Assembly (NCBI GenBank): GCA_002784365.1
Contig: PFKY01000033.1
Span: forward strand, 1 to 8,423
From: Candidatus Wolfebacteria bacterium CG_4_10_14_0_8_um_filter_39_64
Lineage (GTDB): Bacteria > Patescibacteriota > Minisyncoccia > UBA6257 > UBA9933
Reading direction: 5' to 3'
Length of the DNA stretch: 8,423 nt
The notes below the pieces were generated by a model that made no database searches, had not been told where the DNA came from, and was given only the letters and a program-made list of their open reading frames with translations. Positions 1-5,786 of the stretch are shown piece by piece. Each line of letters begins with the position of its first letter. Position 1 is the first letter of the stretch. Position numbers and translations under genes: made by a program.

Positions 1-541
1 TCGGCAAAGTTTCAATCAGTAAATCCGCTCCCAATTCGGCTAATTTTTGAGATAAAATTGGAAATTGGAAATTGGAAATTGGAAATTCCAATTCTCGCTG
101 CGCGAGAATTGGTCCGTGGTCCATTTTTTCATCAATTAAAAACAAACTGACGCCGGTTTTTTCATCCCCGTTTAAAATCGCTGTCTGAATCGGAGTTGGT
201 CCGCGATATTTCGGCAAAAGCGAAGGGTGAATGTTAATAAAACCGTACTTTGGGACAGCTAAAATTTCCTTCGGAAAGAGCATTCCAAAAGCCGCTACAA
301 TCGCCAAATCCGGCTGAAGTTTTTTTATAATTTCCAATAGTTCGTTTTTATCTTTGGGCTGATAAATCGTTAACCCGTATTTTTGAGCCAAGACCTTGAC
401 CGGCGGGGGAGTGATAATCTGTTTTCGGCCAGTTGGTTTATCGGGATTACAAATTACAGCTTCAGGCATCAATTCCGCCTGAATTAGTTTTTCTAAAATT
501 ATAGCGGCAAATTCCGGCGTGCCGAAAAAAATAAATTTCAT
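1..541 (-). CDS. fmt: Methionyl-tRNA formyltransferase, N-terminal part (cut by window edge)
   Basis: Transfers a formyl group from 10-formyl-tetrahydrofolate to the amino group of initiator Met-tRNA in the cytoplasm. The frame opens at ATG 541-539 and stays open to base 1, giving 180 residues, so the C-terminal tRNA-binding domain lies outside the window. It begins MKFIFFGTPEFA, the family's Rossmann start. The formyl-transfer signature is present: N103 and H105 in the INIHPSLLP stretch (102-110), then D141 in KMDHGPIL, matching the catalytic Asn, His and Asp of the family. Residues 153-162 (FPISNFQFPI) replace the usual variable loop before the LSQKLAELGADLL helix and are encoded by a 7-bp tandem repeat. 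It is the last visible gene of the rsmI-unknown-def-fmt series and sits 52 bp after def, the functionally paired gene. No Shine-Dalgarno is visible before the start. Identification is firm; the end is unseen. Confidence 0.96.
   Translation of the reverse strand, partial: MKFIFFGTPEFAAIILEKLIQAELMPEAVICNPDKPTGRKQIITPPPVKVLAQKYGLTIYQPKDKNELLEIIKKLQPDLAIVAAFGMLFPKEILAVPKYGFINIHPSLLPKYRGPTPIQTAILNGDEKTGVSLFLIDEKMDHGPILAQRELEFPISNFQFPILSQKLAELGADLLIETLP
54..88. repeat. Heptanucleotide tandem repeat (GAAATTG type) inside fmt
   Basis: Five consecutive 7-bp units: AAAATTG, three perfect GAAATTG, then GAAATTC. On the fmt strand the unit reads CAATTTC; three units (21 bp) pass through all three frames without a stop and encode the cycle Q-F-P-I-S-N-F. 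The same unit recurs at 7384-7418 in murC. Confidence 0.9.
88..112. repeat. Perfect hairpin inside fmt, abutting the heptad array
   Basis: An 11-bp perfect inverted repeat (CCAATTCTCGC at 88-98 with GCGAGAATTGG at 102-112) surrounds a 3-nt loop. It begins where the heptad array ends, and its outer bases (CCAATT/AATTGG) continue the repeat motif. It encodes part of the GPILAQREL segment of Fmt. Confidence 0.8.
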
Positions 542-552
542 ATTCTAAAAAA

Positions 553-590
553 TATAACAAATTATATCCGATCGGACATAGTTTGTTATA
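553..590. repeat. 38-bp CGATCG-centred palindrome, copy 1 (def-fmt gap)
   Basis: Two 19-bp arms meet at 571/572 in the core CGATCG. Ends are TATAACAAA and TTTGTTATA. 17 of 19 positions pair as DNA; the two exceptions are A-C and T-G, so either RNA strand gains one G-U pair. It fills most of the 52-bp gap between def and fmt. Family members: 1419-1456, 5646-5681 and 7580-7617. Confidence 0.88.
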
Positions 591-593
591 CTT

Positions 594-1121
594 TTAAATT
601 TTACTCTTTGCTTCTATTTTTTGAATATTTTTTGCTTTGTCAATGAAAAATATCCCGTTTAAATGGTCAACTTCGTGCTGAAAAACCTTGGCCAATAATC
701 CCCAGGCCTTGATTTTTATTTTTTTACCGTATCGGTCCTGACCTACAAGAGTGATTTTTTCCGGCCGTTCAACCTCACCGTAGTAACCGGGAACACTCAA
801 GCATCCTTCTTCCAGAAAGGACTTTTCTTTTGATGCTTTTATAATTTCGGGATTGAAGATAGCGTAGAATTTTTGATCTTCAGAAACGATGGAATTAGCG
901 CTACGCAGTTTAGTCGCCTGGATTTGAGCGACAAACAGCCGCAAGTTCAGACCCAACTGGTTAGCGCTCAATCCGATACCCACTGCCTCGGTCATTATTT
1001 CGCGCATTTGTTTTATCAACGCATTGATTTCTTTTTTATTAGATTTAGAGAAATCAAACCTTGCGGTTTTTTTACGTAAAAACTTTTCCTCTTTTTTATT
1101 ATTGATGGTTAGGATTTTCAT
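594..1121 (-). CDS. def: Peptide deformylase
   Basis: Metallohydrolase that removes the N-formyl group from nascent proteins at the ribosome. At 175 residues it has the normal family length. All three family motifs are visible: motif 1 GIGLSANQ (48-55, with N in place of the more usual P before the conserved Q55), motif 2 EGCLS (105-109, metal ligand C107), and motif 3 HEVDH (149-153, metal ligands H149 and H153, catalytic E150). The start at 1121 gives MKILTINN, a normal deformylase N-terminus, and overlaps the 3' end of the upstream 99-residue gene by 23 nt, suggesting translational coupling. fmt follows after 52 bp, so the enzymes that add and remove the formyl group are probably cotranscribed. 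No Shine-Dalgarno is seen; A-rich sequence precedes the ATG. Stop is TAA. Confidence 0.97.
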   Translation of the reverse strand: MKILTINNKKEEKFLRKKTARFDFSKSNKKEINALIKQMREIMTEAVGIGLSANQLGLNLRLFVAQIQATKLRSANSIVSEDQKFYAIFNPEIIKASKEKSFLEEGCLSVPGYYGEVERPEKITLVGQDRYGKKIKIKAWGLLAKVFQHEVDHLNGIFFIDKAKNIQKIEAKSKI

Positions 1122-1398
1122 TTTTTTTCTTGTTTTTAAAAATATCAGGGTGAGTTTTGGTCAATATTCTCATAAAATATCCTCCCTTATTTTTTATTTT
1201 TTTTCTTTCCGAAACGTCTTTGGCAATGCTCAATAGGTCATCGCTATTGTGTTTTTTCGCCAGTTTAATATAAAACGATTTATGTTTTTCGTCTTCCAGT
1301 AATTGCGCAATCAAAAGCCCGGTCAGTTGGTATTTTTTATAGACATGCGATTGCTTGCCCCGCTCTTTTAAAATTTCCAAATATTCTTTTTCCAACAT
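1099..1398 (-). CDS. Conserved-looking hypothetical protein, 99 residues
   Basis: I cannot assign a function. The protein is small, basic and probably all helical, with no signal peptide, membrane segment or Cys cluster. The first 80 residues have normal composition, with motifs such as YKKYQLTGLLIAQLLEDE (20-37), SFYIKLAKK (41-49) and NKGGYFMRIL (70-79). I have an impression of similar small proteins in Parcubacteria beside translation genes, but cannot check it. The tail from about residue 82 (KTHPDIFKNKKKNENPNHQ) is Lys/Asn rich, and its last codons overlap the def start by 23 nt in another frame. It lies between rsmI (53-bp gap holding a palindromic repeat) and def, so it is probably cotranscribed with translation-related enzymes. 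ATG 1398 is the first start; no Shine-Dalgarno precedes it. Confidence 0.8.
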   Translation of the reverse strand: MLEKEYLEILKERGKQSHVYKKYQLTGLLIAQLLEDEKHKSFYIKLAKKHNSDDLLSIAKDVSERKKIKNKGGYFMRILTKTHPDIFKNKKKNENPNHQ

Positions 1399-1418
1399 TT
1401 TATTATTTATCTCATGCG

Positions 1419-1456
1419 TATAACAATTTATTTACGATCGCAAATAAATTGTTATA
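1419..1456. repeat. 38-bp CGATCG-centred palindrome, copy 2 (rsmI 3' end)
   Basis: The best-preserved copy. Arms 1419-1437 and 1438-1456 pair at 18 of 19 positions, and the single exception becomes G-U in RNA made from the minus strand, the strand of the flanking genes. The rsmI stop codon (1452-1454) lies inside the outer arm, so the element overlaps the gene end and fills most of the gap to the next gene. Confidence 0.92.
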
Positions 1457-2168
1457 TTTTATTTTGCGATAGGCGATGTTTGGCTTTATTTATTATCACG
1501 ACAAATTCTCCTTTTAAATTATTTTTATCGCCGTTCAGTTGGCTGATTATTTCATCAATATCTCCCCGATAAATTGTTTCAAATTTTTTGGTTAATTCAC
1601 GGCAAACAACGGCATGAGGCATAAAGCATGAAGCATGAAATATTTTATTTAACTCCGACAAGGTTTTTAAAATCCGATGAACTGATTCGTAGAACACAAC
1701 AGTGTATTCCGCTTCTGCCACTTTTTTGAAAAATTTTTCCCGGCCTTTTTTCGCCGGTGGAAAACCCATAAATATAAATTTGTCAGCCGGAAAACCAGAA
1801 ACGCTTAAAGCCGCAGTTAAGGCCGAAGGCCCGGGAATAGGGATAATTTGGCAAGAGGGTAGGCGAGTAATAATAATTTCTATCAATTTTCCACCGGGGT
1901 CGGAAATTCCAGGGGTCCCCGCGTCAGTCACTAAAGCTAATTTTTTATTCTGTTTTAATTGACCAATAATATAATCAATTTTTGAGATTTTGCTATGCTG
2001 AAAATAACTAACCAAAGGTTTGGAAATCCCGTAATGGCTCAATAATTTTAAAGTTTGGCGCGTATCCTCGCATAAAATCAGGTCAACTTCTTTTAGGGTT
2101 TCCAAGGCCCGCAAGGTAATATCCTTGAGGTTTCCGATAGGCGTTGCTACAATATAAATTGTCCCCAT
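1452..2168 (-). CDS. rsmI: 16S rRNA (cytidine1402-2'-O)-methyltransferase
   Basis: SAM-dependent enzyme of the tetrapyrrole-methylase fold that methylates the ribose of C1402 in the ribosomal decoding centre. At 238 residues it is somewhat short because the C-terminal extension of longer homologues is absent. Family motifs in order: ATPIGNLKDITLRAL (8-22), CEDTR (33-37), TDAGTPGISDPG (81-92), IPIPGPSAL (109-117), FYESVHR (159-165), CRELTKKFE (189-197) and KGEFVVII (219-226). Residues 178-186 (HASCFMPHA) come from a 7-bp tandem repeat just before the conserved VVCRELTK segment. The last residues (HRLSQNKI) and the stop lie in or beside the palindrome at 1419-1456. First gene of the visible minus-strand series, divergent from thpR with only 15 bp between starts, so its promoter must lie inside thpR. 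Confidence 0.97.
   Translation of the reverse strand: MGTIYIVATPIGNLKDITLRALETLKEVDLILCEDTRQTLKLLSHYGISKPLVSYFQHSKISKIDYIIGQLKQNKKLALVTDAGTPGISDPGGKLIEIIITRLPSCQIIPIPGPSALTAALSVSGFPADKFIFMGFPPAKKGREKFFKKVAEAEYTVVFYESVHRILKTLSELNKIFHASCFMPHAVVCRELTKKFETIYRGDIDEIISQLNGDKNNLKGEFVVIINKAKHRLSQNKI
1612..1639. repeat. Heptanucleotide tandem repeat (GCATGAA type) inside rsmI
   Basis: Four 7-bp units in a row: GCATGAG, GCATAAA, GCATGAA, GCATGAA. On the rsmI strand the unit is TTCATGC, open in all three frames over 21 bp, and it encodes HASCFMPHA (residues 178-186) at a loop position between conserved segments. Confidence 0.85.
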
Positions 2169-2183
2169 AATAATAAATGTTAT

Positions 2184-2759
2184 ATGAAGCGGCTTTTTAT
2201 TGCAATAAATTTACCTGAGGAAGTCAAACGTAAAATAACAGGGTTGATTAAACAGATTAACCCTGAAAAATTTTCGGACAAATCAAACTTCCACTGGCTT
2301 TCCCCGGAAAATTGGCATCTGACACTCGTTTTTTTGGGTTATCAGCCGGATGAAACGATTAGTCCTATTTTGGAGTCAATAAAAGAGACAGCCCAACATT
2401 TTCCGATGTCCACCATTGAGTTTGAAAAAATAATTTTGGCGCCGCCGGGAAAAACGCCGCGAATGATATGGCTCTGCGGTACAAAAGAAACCTCAAAAGC
2501 ATTGGGAGAAATTAAAAAATACCTTGATGATTCTTTGATAAAAAACGGCGTGGGGTTTCAGAAAGAAAACAGGCCGTTTAATACTCATCTTACTTTGGCG
2601 CGATTTAATTTCGGGAAATCCGACTTCAGCAAGGAAATCGGATTTCCTAATATTGAAAATTTATTTTTCACCGCCGAATCCTTAGACCTAATGGAATCCC
2701 ATCTCAAACGCGCCGGCGCCGAGTATGAAACTTTATCAAAAATGGACTTTATCAAATAA
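2184..2759 (+). CDS. thpR: RNA 2',3'-cyclic phosphodiesterase (2H family, ThpR/LigT)
   Basis: A cytoplasmic 2H-superfamily phosphoesterase; family members open RNA ends bearing a 2',3'-cyclic phosphate and were also described as 2'-5' RNA ligases. It has 191 residues, the normal length. The two diagnostic HxTx motifs are present: H45-L-T-L (in ENWHLTLVFLG) and H135-L-T-L (in FNTHLTLARF). The start MKRLFIAINLPEEV is typical of the family. The gene is 15 bp from the divergent rsmI start and 20 bp before the S41 protease gene, so it probably begins a three-gene unit ending with rplI. No Shine-Dalgarno is visible upstream of ATG 2184. The in vivo RNA substrate cannot be told from sequence. Confidence 0.95.
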   Translation: MKRLFIAINLPEEVKRKITGLIKQINPEKFSDKSNFHWLSPENWHLTLVFLGYQPDETISPILESIKETAQHFPMSTIEFEKIILAPPGKTPRMIWLCGTKETSKALGEIKKYLDDSLIKNGVGFQKENRPFNTHLTLARFNFGKSDFSKEIGFPNIENLFFTAESLDLMESHLKRAGAEYETLSKMDFIK

Positions 2760-2779
2760 ACCTGATAAAATAAAAGCAA

Positions 2780-4009
2780 ATGCAAAAAATATTTAAAAAT
2801 CGTTATTTTGTAATCGGTATCTCAATCATCATTGCCGTCGCTCTTAGCGGCGGAGGTTTTTATTTCGGTTATCAGCAGGGCATCAAAAAGCCGCAAACTG
2901 TTGTTATTCGCGGGGTGGCTAATTTAGAGGAAGGCAAGCTGGAAGCGATTGATTTTTCTCTTTTCTGGGATGTCTGGCAAACAATTAAAGATAAATACGT
3001 TGAAGCTGATAAAATTGATAATCAGACCCTGTTTTATGGCGCTGTTTCAGGATTGTTAGGCGCCCTAAAAGATGAAAACTCGGTATTTTTTCCGCCCACT
3101 GACGCGCAAAAGTTCAACGAAGATATCTCCGGTGAATTCGGCGGCATTGGCGCAGAAATCGGAACGCGTAATAACCAATTGGTGATTATTGCCCCGCTCA
3201 AAAATACGCCGGCCGAACGAGCCGGCTTGCGAGCCCTTGATAAAATCTTGAAGGTGGACGATACCGTCACCGCCAATTTAACTACCGATGAAGCGGTGAA
3301 ATTAATTAGGGGACAAAAGGGAACAACCGTAATTTTGACTATCCTTAGAAATGGCTGGGACAAGCCGAAAGAAATTTCAATTATCAGAGACACCATCCAA
3401 GTCCCAACTCTGGACTGGGAAATAAAAGAAAATAACATTGCTTACATTCATTTGTATAATTTTTACGAGAAAGCGCCTTTTCTTTTCTATCAAGCGGCTG
3501 TTGAGATTGCTTTTAAAAATCCAAAAGGCATAATTCTTGATTTAAGAAACAATCCCGGCGGTTTTTTGGATGCGGCGATAAACCTGACTGGCTGGTTTTT
3601 AAAACCCGGACAAACAGTAGTCAGTGAAGAATTTCGTTCTGATAAAAAACAAGTTTTCACCAGCTATGGCAATGGGTTATTTAAAGACGTGCCGATAGTA
3701 ATTTTAATCAACGAAGGTTCTGCTTCGGCCTCAGAAATTTTAGCCGGCGCTCTTCGGGATAATCGCTCAGTTAAATTAATCGGCAAAAAAAGCTTCGGCA
3801 AAGGAACAGTGCAGGAACTGGAACCTCTAAAAGATGGCTCGTCTATTAAAATCACTGTTGCTCATTGGCGGATGCCCGGCGGCGGACTAATTGAAAAAAA
3901 CGGCCTAGACCCCGATTATGAAGTTGGTCTGACTGACGAAGACTTTAAGGCTAATCGCGACCCGCAATTAGAGAAAGCGATGGAAGTATTGAAATCGGAA
4001 ATTAAATAA
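2780..4009 (+). CDS. ctpA: S41 family C-terminal processing peptidase (CtpA/Prc type), membrane anchored
   Basis: Serine protease with a Ser/Lys dyad that cleaves proteins near their C-termini outside the cytoplasmic membrane. Of 409 residues, 9-30 form a hydrophobic segment after a basic start (MQKIFKNRY), serving as an uncleaved anchor or signal peptide. A PDZ domain spans about 115-200 (GGIGAEIG, PAERAGL, the VKLIRGQKGT region). The peptidase core follows: LDLRNNPGG (253-261), the nucleophile segment NEGSASASEI (311-320; S316 likely catalytic) and SFGKGTVQ (338-345; K341 likely general base, Q345 conserved). The 25-residue Ser-Lys spacing matches E. coli Prc. The stop overlaps the rplI start by one base (TAATG). 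Family assignment is firm; the symbol is by analogy and substrates are unknown. Confidence 0.95.
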   Translation: MQKIFKNRYFVIGISIIIAVALSGGGFYFGYQQGIKKPQTVVIRGVANLEEGKLEAIDFSLFWDVWQTIKDKYVEADKIDNQTLFYGAVSGLLGALKDENSVFFPPTDAQKFNEDISGEFGGIGAEIGTRNNQLVIIAPLKNTPAERAGLRALDKILKVDDTVTANLTTDEAVKLIRGQKGTTVILTILRNGWDKPKEISIIRDTIQVPTLDWEIKENNIAYIHLYNFYEKAPFLFYQAAVEIAFKNPKGIILDLRNNPGGFLDAAINLTGWFLKPGQTVVSEEFRSDKKQVFTSYGNGLFKDVPIVILINEGSASASEILAGALRDNRSVKLIGKKSFGKGTVQELEPLKDGSSIKITVAHWRMPGGGLIEKNGLDPDYEVGLTDEDFKANRDPQLEKAMEVLKSEIK

Positions 4010-4443
4010 TGCGAATAATTCTTCTTCGGGAAATAAAAGGACTTGGCAATAAGTTTGACATCAAACAAGTCAAAGACGGCTATGCCCGAAATTTTTTAAT
4101 TCCTCAAGGCTTGGCAAAAATCGCTACTGAACAAACAATAAAAGAATTAGAAGCTCAAAAAGCCGCTTGGTCAAAAGAAGAACAAGAAATAAAAAATAAA
4201 TTAGAGACCCTAGCTGAAGAACTTTCGGGTCAAGAATTCAAATTTACGCTTAAAACAGGCAAAAAAGGGGAAATTTTCGGTTCGGTTACCCGAGACGACA
4301 TTAAAAATAAATTATCAATGCCTAATATCGAAGTAAATCTTGAGCGACCAATAAAAACACTTGGCGAGCACCAAGTGGAAATTGATTTGGGCAAGGAAAT
4401 GAAAGCTTTAATTAGAATTATTATTGAACCGTTACAACCTTAA
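4009..4443 (+). CDS. rplI: Large-subunit ribosomal protein bL9
   Basis: bL9 binds 23S rRNA near the base of the L1 stalk and projects across the ribosome surface. The 144-residue protein is slightly shorter than E. coli bL9 (149). The N-terminal domain is textbook: [34 protein letters not shown] shows the LG...[12 protein letters not shown] signature at about 12-33. A long connecting helix runs from about 43 to 75, and the C-terminal domain includes [11 protein letters not shown] (83-93). Some CPR lineages lack bL9 according to published surveys, so its presence helps narrow the lineage. The start overlaps the protease stop by one base; the 3' end overlaps the opposing rpmA by 23 nt. No Shine-Dalgarno is evident. 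Confidence 0.97.
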   Translation: MRIILLREIKGLGNKFDIKQVKDGYARNFLIPQGLAKIATEQTIKELEAQKAAWSKEEQEIKNKLETLAEELSGQEFKFTLKTGKKGEIFGSVTRDDIKNKLSMPNIEVNLERPIKTLGEHQVEIDLGKEMKALIRIIIEPLQP

Positions 4444-4693
4444 CGTAGCGTTGATCTTTATTAAAACAAATTTTCTTTTTGGAAAGAAATTTAACGATTC
4501 CGGCTCTAAGAGCGTATAAGGTGTCATCAGCGCCGCGAGCCACGTTTAATCCCGGCAAATATTTGGTGCCGCGCTGACGGATTAAAATTTCGCCAGCATT
4601 GACTCGCTGTCCGTCTTGCCTTTTAACTCCCAATCTTTTTGATTCGGAATCCCTGCCTAATTTAGTTGAACCTCCTGCTTTGGTATGTGCCAT
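4421..4693 (-). CDS. rpmA: Large-subunit ribosomal protein bL27
   Basis: bL27's N-terminal tail reaches the peptidyl-transferase centre and contacts tRNA ends. The 90-residue protein begins [24 protein letters not shown], close to the family consensus, and has the [10 protein letters not shown] block (39-48) and a clear GADDTLYAL segment. It has no Firmicutes-type cleavable N-terminal extension. rplU (bL21), its common partner, is absent from the visible neighbourhood; the gene stands alone on the minus strand. Its end overlaps the rplI end on the other strand by 23 nt, so no separate terminator fits between the two genes. It shares a short divergent promoter region with the exonuclease gene. 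Stop is TAA. Confidence 0.97.
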   Translation of the reverse strand: MAHTKAGGSTKLGRDSESKRLGVKRQDGQRVNAGEILIRQRGTKYLPGLNVARGADDTLYALRAGIVKFLSKKKICFNKDQRYVKVVTVQ

Positions 4694-4704
4694 ATTTGTT
4701 TCTA

Positions 4705-4733
4705 TTTAATACTTTTCAAGTTTATTCTATAAT
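4705..4733 (+). promoter_or_regulatory. Promoter for the exonuclease gene, probably leaderless
   Basis: A perfect -10 box TATAAT lies at 4728-4733, with a weak -35 (TTTAAT, 4705-4710) after a 17-bp spacer. The expected start is about 4740, one base before the ATG at 4741, which predicts a leaderless mRNA. Prediction only. Confidence 0.55.
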
Positions 4734-4747
4734 CAAAATTATGTCAA
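4719..4747 (-). promoter_or_regulatory. Promoter for rpmA
   Basis: On the minus strand, a perfect -35 TTGACA (4747-4742) is 17 bp from TAAACT (4724-4719), a 4/6 match to the -10 consensus, with a predicted start about 20 nt before the rpmA ATG. The -35 box lies inside the first codons of the divergent exonuclease gene, so the two promoters overlap and may compete. Confidence 0.5.
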
Positions 4748-5451
4748 CTTCATTCGGCCAGCAAAAGCTCGTTTTTGACATTGAAACCATCGGCGTTGAT
4801 TTTGAATCTCTGGATAAAATTTCGCAAGAATATCTTTTACAGTATGCGGAAAGCGGAGAAGAGAAGGAAGAAGCCAAAGAAAGGTTGGGTTTTTATCCTT
4901 TAACCGGCGAAATTGTGGCCATCGGCATATTAAATCCGGAGACGAATAAGGGAGCAGTATACTTACGAGTTAGCCACAAGGGACAAGTGACAAGCGACAA
5001 GTTAGAGGAAGGGATTATAATTGAGACCGGGGACGAGAAGCAGATTATTGAAAAATTTTGGGAAACGATTAAGCCATATAATTATTTTATTACTTTCAAC
5101 GGCCGGAGTTTTGATGCACCGTTTTTGATGATTCGTTCGGCGATTTTAGGCGTAAAACCCAGCAAAAATCTTTTAAGTAATCGCTATTTAAGTTCGCAAA
5201 AATACGACGCTATTCACGTTGATTTACTGGACCAGTTAACTTTTTACGGCGCAGTCCGAAAAAAATTCAATCTTCATTTCTGGACAAAGGCCTTTGGTAT
5301 TAAAAGCCCAAAAGAACAGGGGATTACCGGCGATGATGTTGGCCGGCTTTATAAAGAAGGAAAACTTTTAGAGATTGCCAAATATAATTTAGGAGATTTG
5401 AGGGCGACAAAAGAACTTTACGAAAAATGGGAAAAATATCTGAATTTATAA
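4741..5451 (+). CDS. Stand-alone DEDDy 3'-5' exonuclease (PolB proofreading-type domain)
   Basis: Predicted metal-dependent exonuclease resembling the proofreading domain of family-B DNA polymerases but without a polymerase part. The DEDDy residues can be read: ExoI FDIET (D13, E15), ExoII NGRSFDAPF (N120, D125) and ExoIII YNLGDL (Y215, D219). I start it at ATG 4741 (MSTSFGQQKL, 236 residues); a longer frame exists from 4666, but it would run through the rpmA start and both promoters. Residues 78-88 (SHKGQVTSDKL) are encoded by a 7-bp tandem repeat in a loop between strands of the fold. A perfect TATAAT lies just upstream, predicting a leaderless transcript. The 3' end overlaps the next small ORF by 25 nt. 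The family is sometimes annotated as ribonuclease H-like; DNA or RNA preference cannot be judged. Confidence 0.88.
   Translation: MSTSFGQQKLVFDIETIGVDFESLDKISQEYLLQYAESGEEKEEAKERLGFYPLTGEIVAIGILNPETNKGAVYLRVSHKGQVTSDKLEEGIIIETGDEKQIIEKFWETIKPYNYFITFNGRSFDAPFLMIRSAILGVKPSKNLLSNRYLSSQKYDAIHVDLLDQLTFYGAVRKKFNLHFWTKAFGIKSPKEQGITGDDVGRLYKEGKLLEIAKYNLGDLRATKELYEKWEKYLNL
4974..5001. repeat. Heptanucleotide tandem repeat (NGACAAG type) inside the exonuclease gene
   Basis: Four 7-bp units: CCACAAG, GGACAAG, TGACAAG, CGACAAG. They encode SHKGQVTSDKL. A longer perfect TGACAAG array would bring TGA into frame; the unit variants here avoid it. Confidence 0.82.
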
Positions 5452-5597
5452 AAAATCATAAACGCGACATTATTCTTTTTCTTCTAATTTTTATTATAAG
5501 TTCCCTTAGTTTCGGCTTGGGTTACCTTGTTAATCGCGAATTTAACCACGCGCCGATTGTGATTGAAAAATGTGCCGATTTTGTCTCCGAGCCATAG
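5427..5597 (+). CDS. Small single-pass membrane peptide, 56 residues, possibly truncated
   Basis: Too short for routine gene calls, but protein-like. ATG 5427 lies inside the exonuclease 3' end (25-nt overlap, different frame), and the frame ends at TAG 5595-5597. A basic N-terminus (MGKISEFIKNHKRD) precedes one hydrophobic helix at about 15-34 containing SFGLGYL, then an exported tail with HAPIVIEKCADFVSEP. By the positive-inside rule the C-terminus would be outside. The anchor followed by a PIVIEKC-like segment reminds me of longer Parcubacteria membrane proteins whose exported domain continues after this point; that is recollection and unchecked. It is the only gene here ending in TAG, and repeat-rich DNA begins at once, so it may be the remnant of a longer gene. 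Function unknown. Confidence 0.6.
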   Translation: MGKISEFIKNHKRDIILFLLIFIISSLSFGLGYLVNREFNHAPIVIEKCADFVSEP

Positions 5598-5619
5598 GGG
5601 AGGAATCACAAAATAGAGC

Positions 5620-5638
5620 ATCCCGCCAACGGCGGGAT
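5620..5638. repeat. GC-rich 8-bp hairpin
   Basis: ATCCCGCC (5620-5627) pairs perfectly with GGCGGGAT (5631-5638) around the loop AAC. No T-run follows on either strand, so it is not a typical intrinsic terminator; a REP-like element or the mark of a degraded gene end is more likely. Confidence 0.65.
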
Positions 5639-5645
5639 TAACCCT

Positions 5646-5681
5646 TATAACAATCACTCACGATCGCAAGGATTTGTTGTA
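5646..5681. repeat. CGATCG-centred palindrome, copy 4 (decayed, 36 bp)
   Basis: It keeps the TATAACAA left end, central CGATCG (5661-5666) and TTTGTTGTA right end. Each arm is one base shorter than in the other copies and only 12 of 18 positions pair. It reads as an older copy, consistent with lying in DNA under no coding constraint. Confidence 0.7.
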
Positions 5682-5708
5682 GCTTTACGAAGTTCAATAT
5701 TTTTTCTA

Positions 5709-5744
5709 TGTATGACTGTTATGCTATAGCATAACAGTCATACA
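5709..5744. repeat. Perfect 36-bp palindrome with core TATGCTATAGCATA
   Basis: Two perfectly complementary 18-bp arms meet at 5726/5727, with no loop. The 14-bp core TATGCTATAGCATA recurs in the third palindrome at 5763-5786, while the outer parts differ. Could act as a cruciform, an RNA hairpin or a dimeric protein site. Confidence 0.88.
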
Positions 5745-5747
5745 ACC

Positions 5748-5765
5748 GCTATGACATGTCATAGC
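5748..5765. repeat. Perfect 18-bp palindrome
   Basis: GCTATGACATGTCATAGC is its own reverse complement. It lies three bases after the 36-bp palindrome and shares three bases (AGC) with the next one. Confidence 0.8.
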
Positions 5766-5786
5766 ACTATGCTATAGCATAGTGCT
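5763..5786. repeat. Perfect 24-bp palindrome with core TATGCTATAGCATA
   Basis: Centre at 5774/5775. The 14-bp core is identical to that of the palindrome at 5709-5744; the flanks AGCAC/GTGCT differ, so the two share a core but not arms. Confidence 0.85.

Noticed and set aside
2239..2265. 10-bp hairpin early in thpR (CAGGGTTGAT with ATTAACCCTG) as attenuator or operator
   Set aside because: It lies in normal coding sequence, contains a G-T pair and has no second copy; on its own it is not strong enough to call.
3034..3438. Long minus-strand open frame opposite the protease gene, and similar antisense frames elsewhere
   Set aside because: These mirror well-supported genes on the other strand and show no family motifs or start context of their own.
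4048..4075. TTTGACATCAAAC in rplI as a promoter
   Set aside because: TTGACA here is part of conserved bL9 codons and no suitable -10 box is followed by a gene start.
4666..4740. N-terminal extension of the exonuclease frame upstream of ATG 4741
   Set aside because: It would overlap the start of rpmA and both promoter boxes, its residues resemble no part of the family, and the MSTSFGQQKLVFDIET start is a natural beginning.
5620..5638. GC-rich hairpin as terminator of the exonuclease transcript
   Set aside because: No T-run follows on either strand; the hairpin at 5951-5977 is the convincing terminator.
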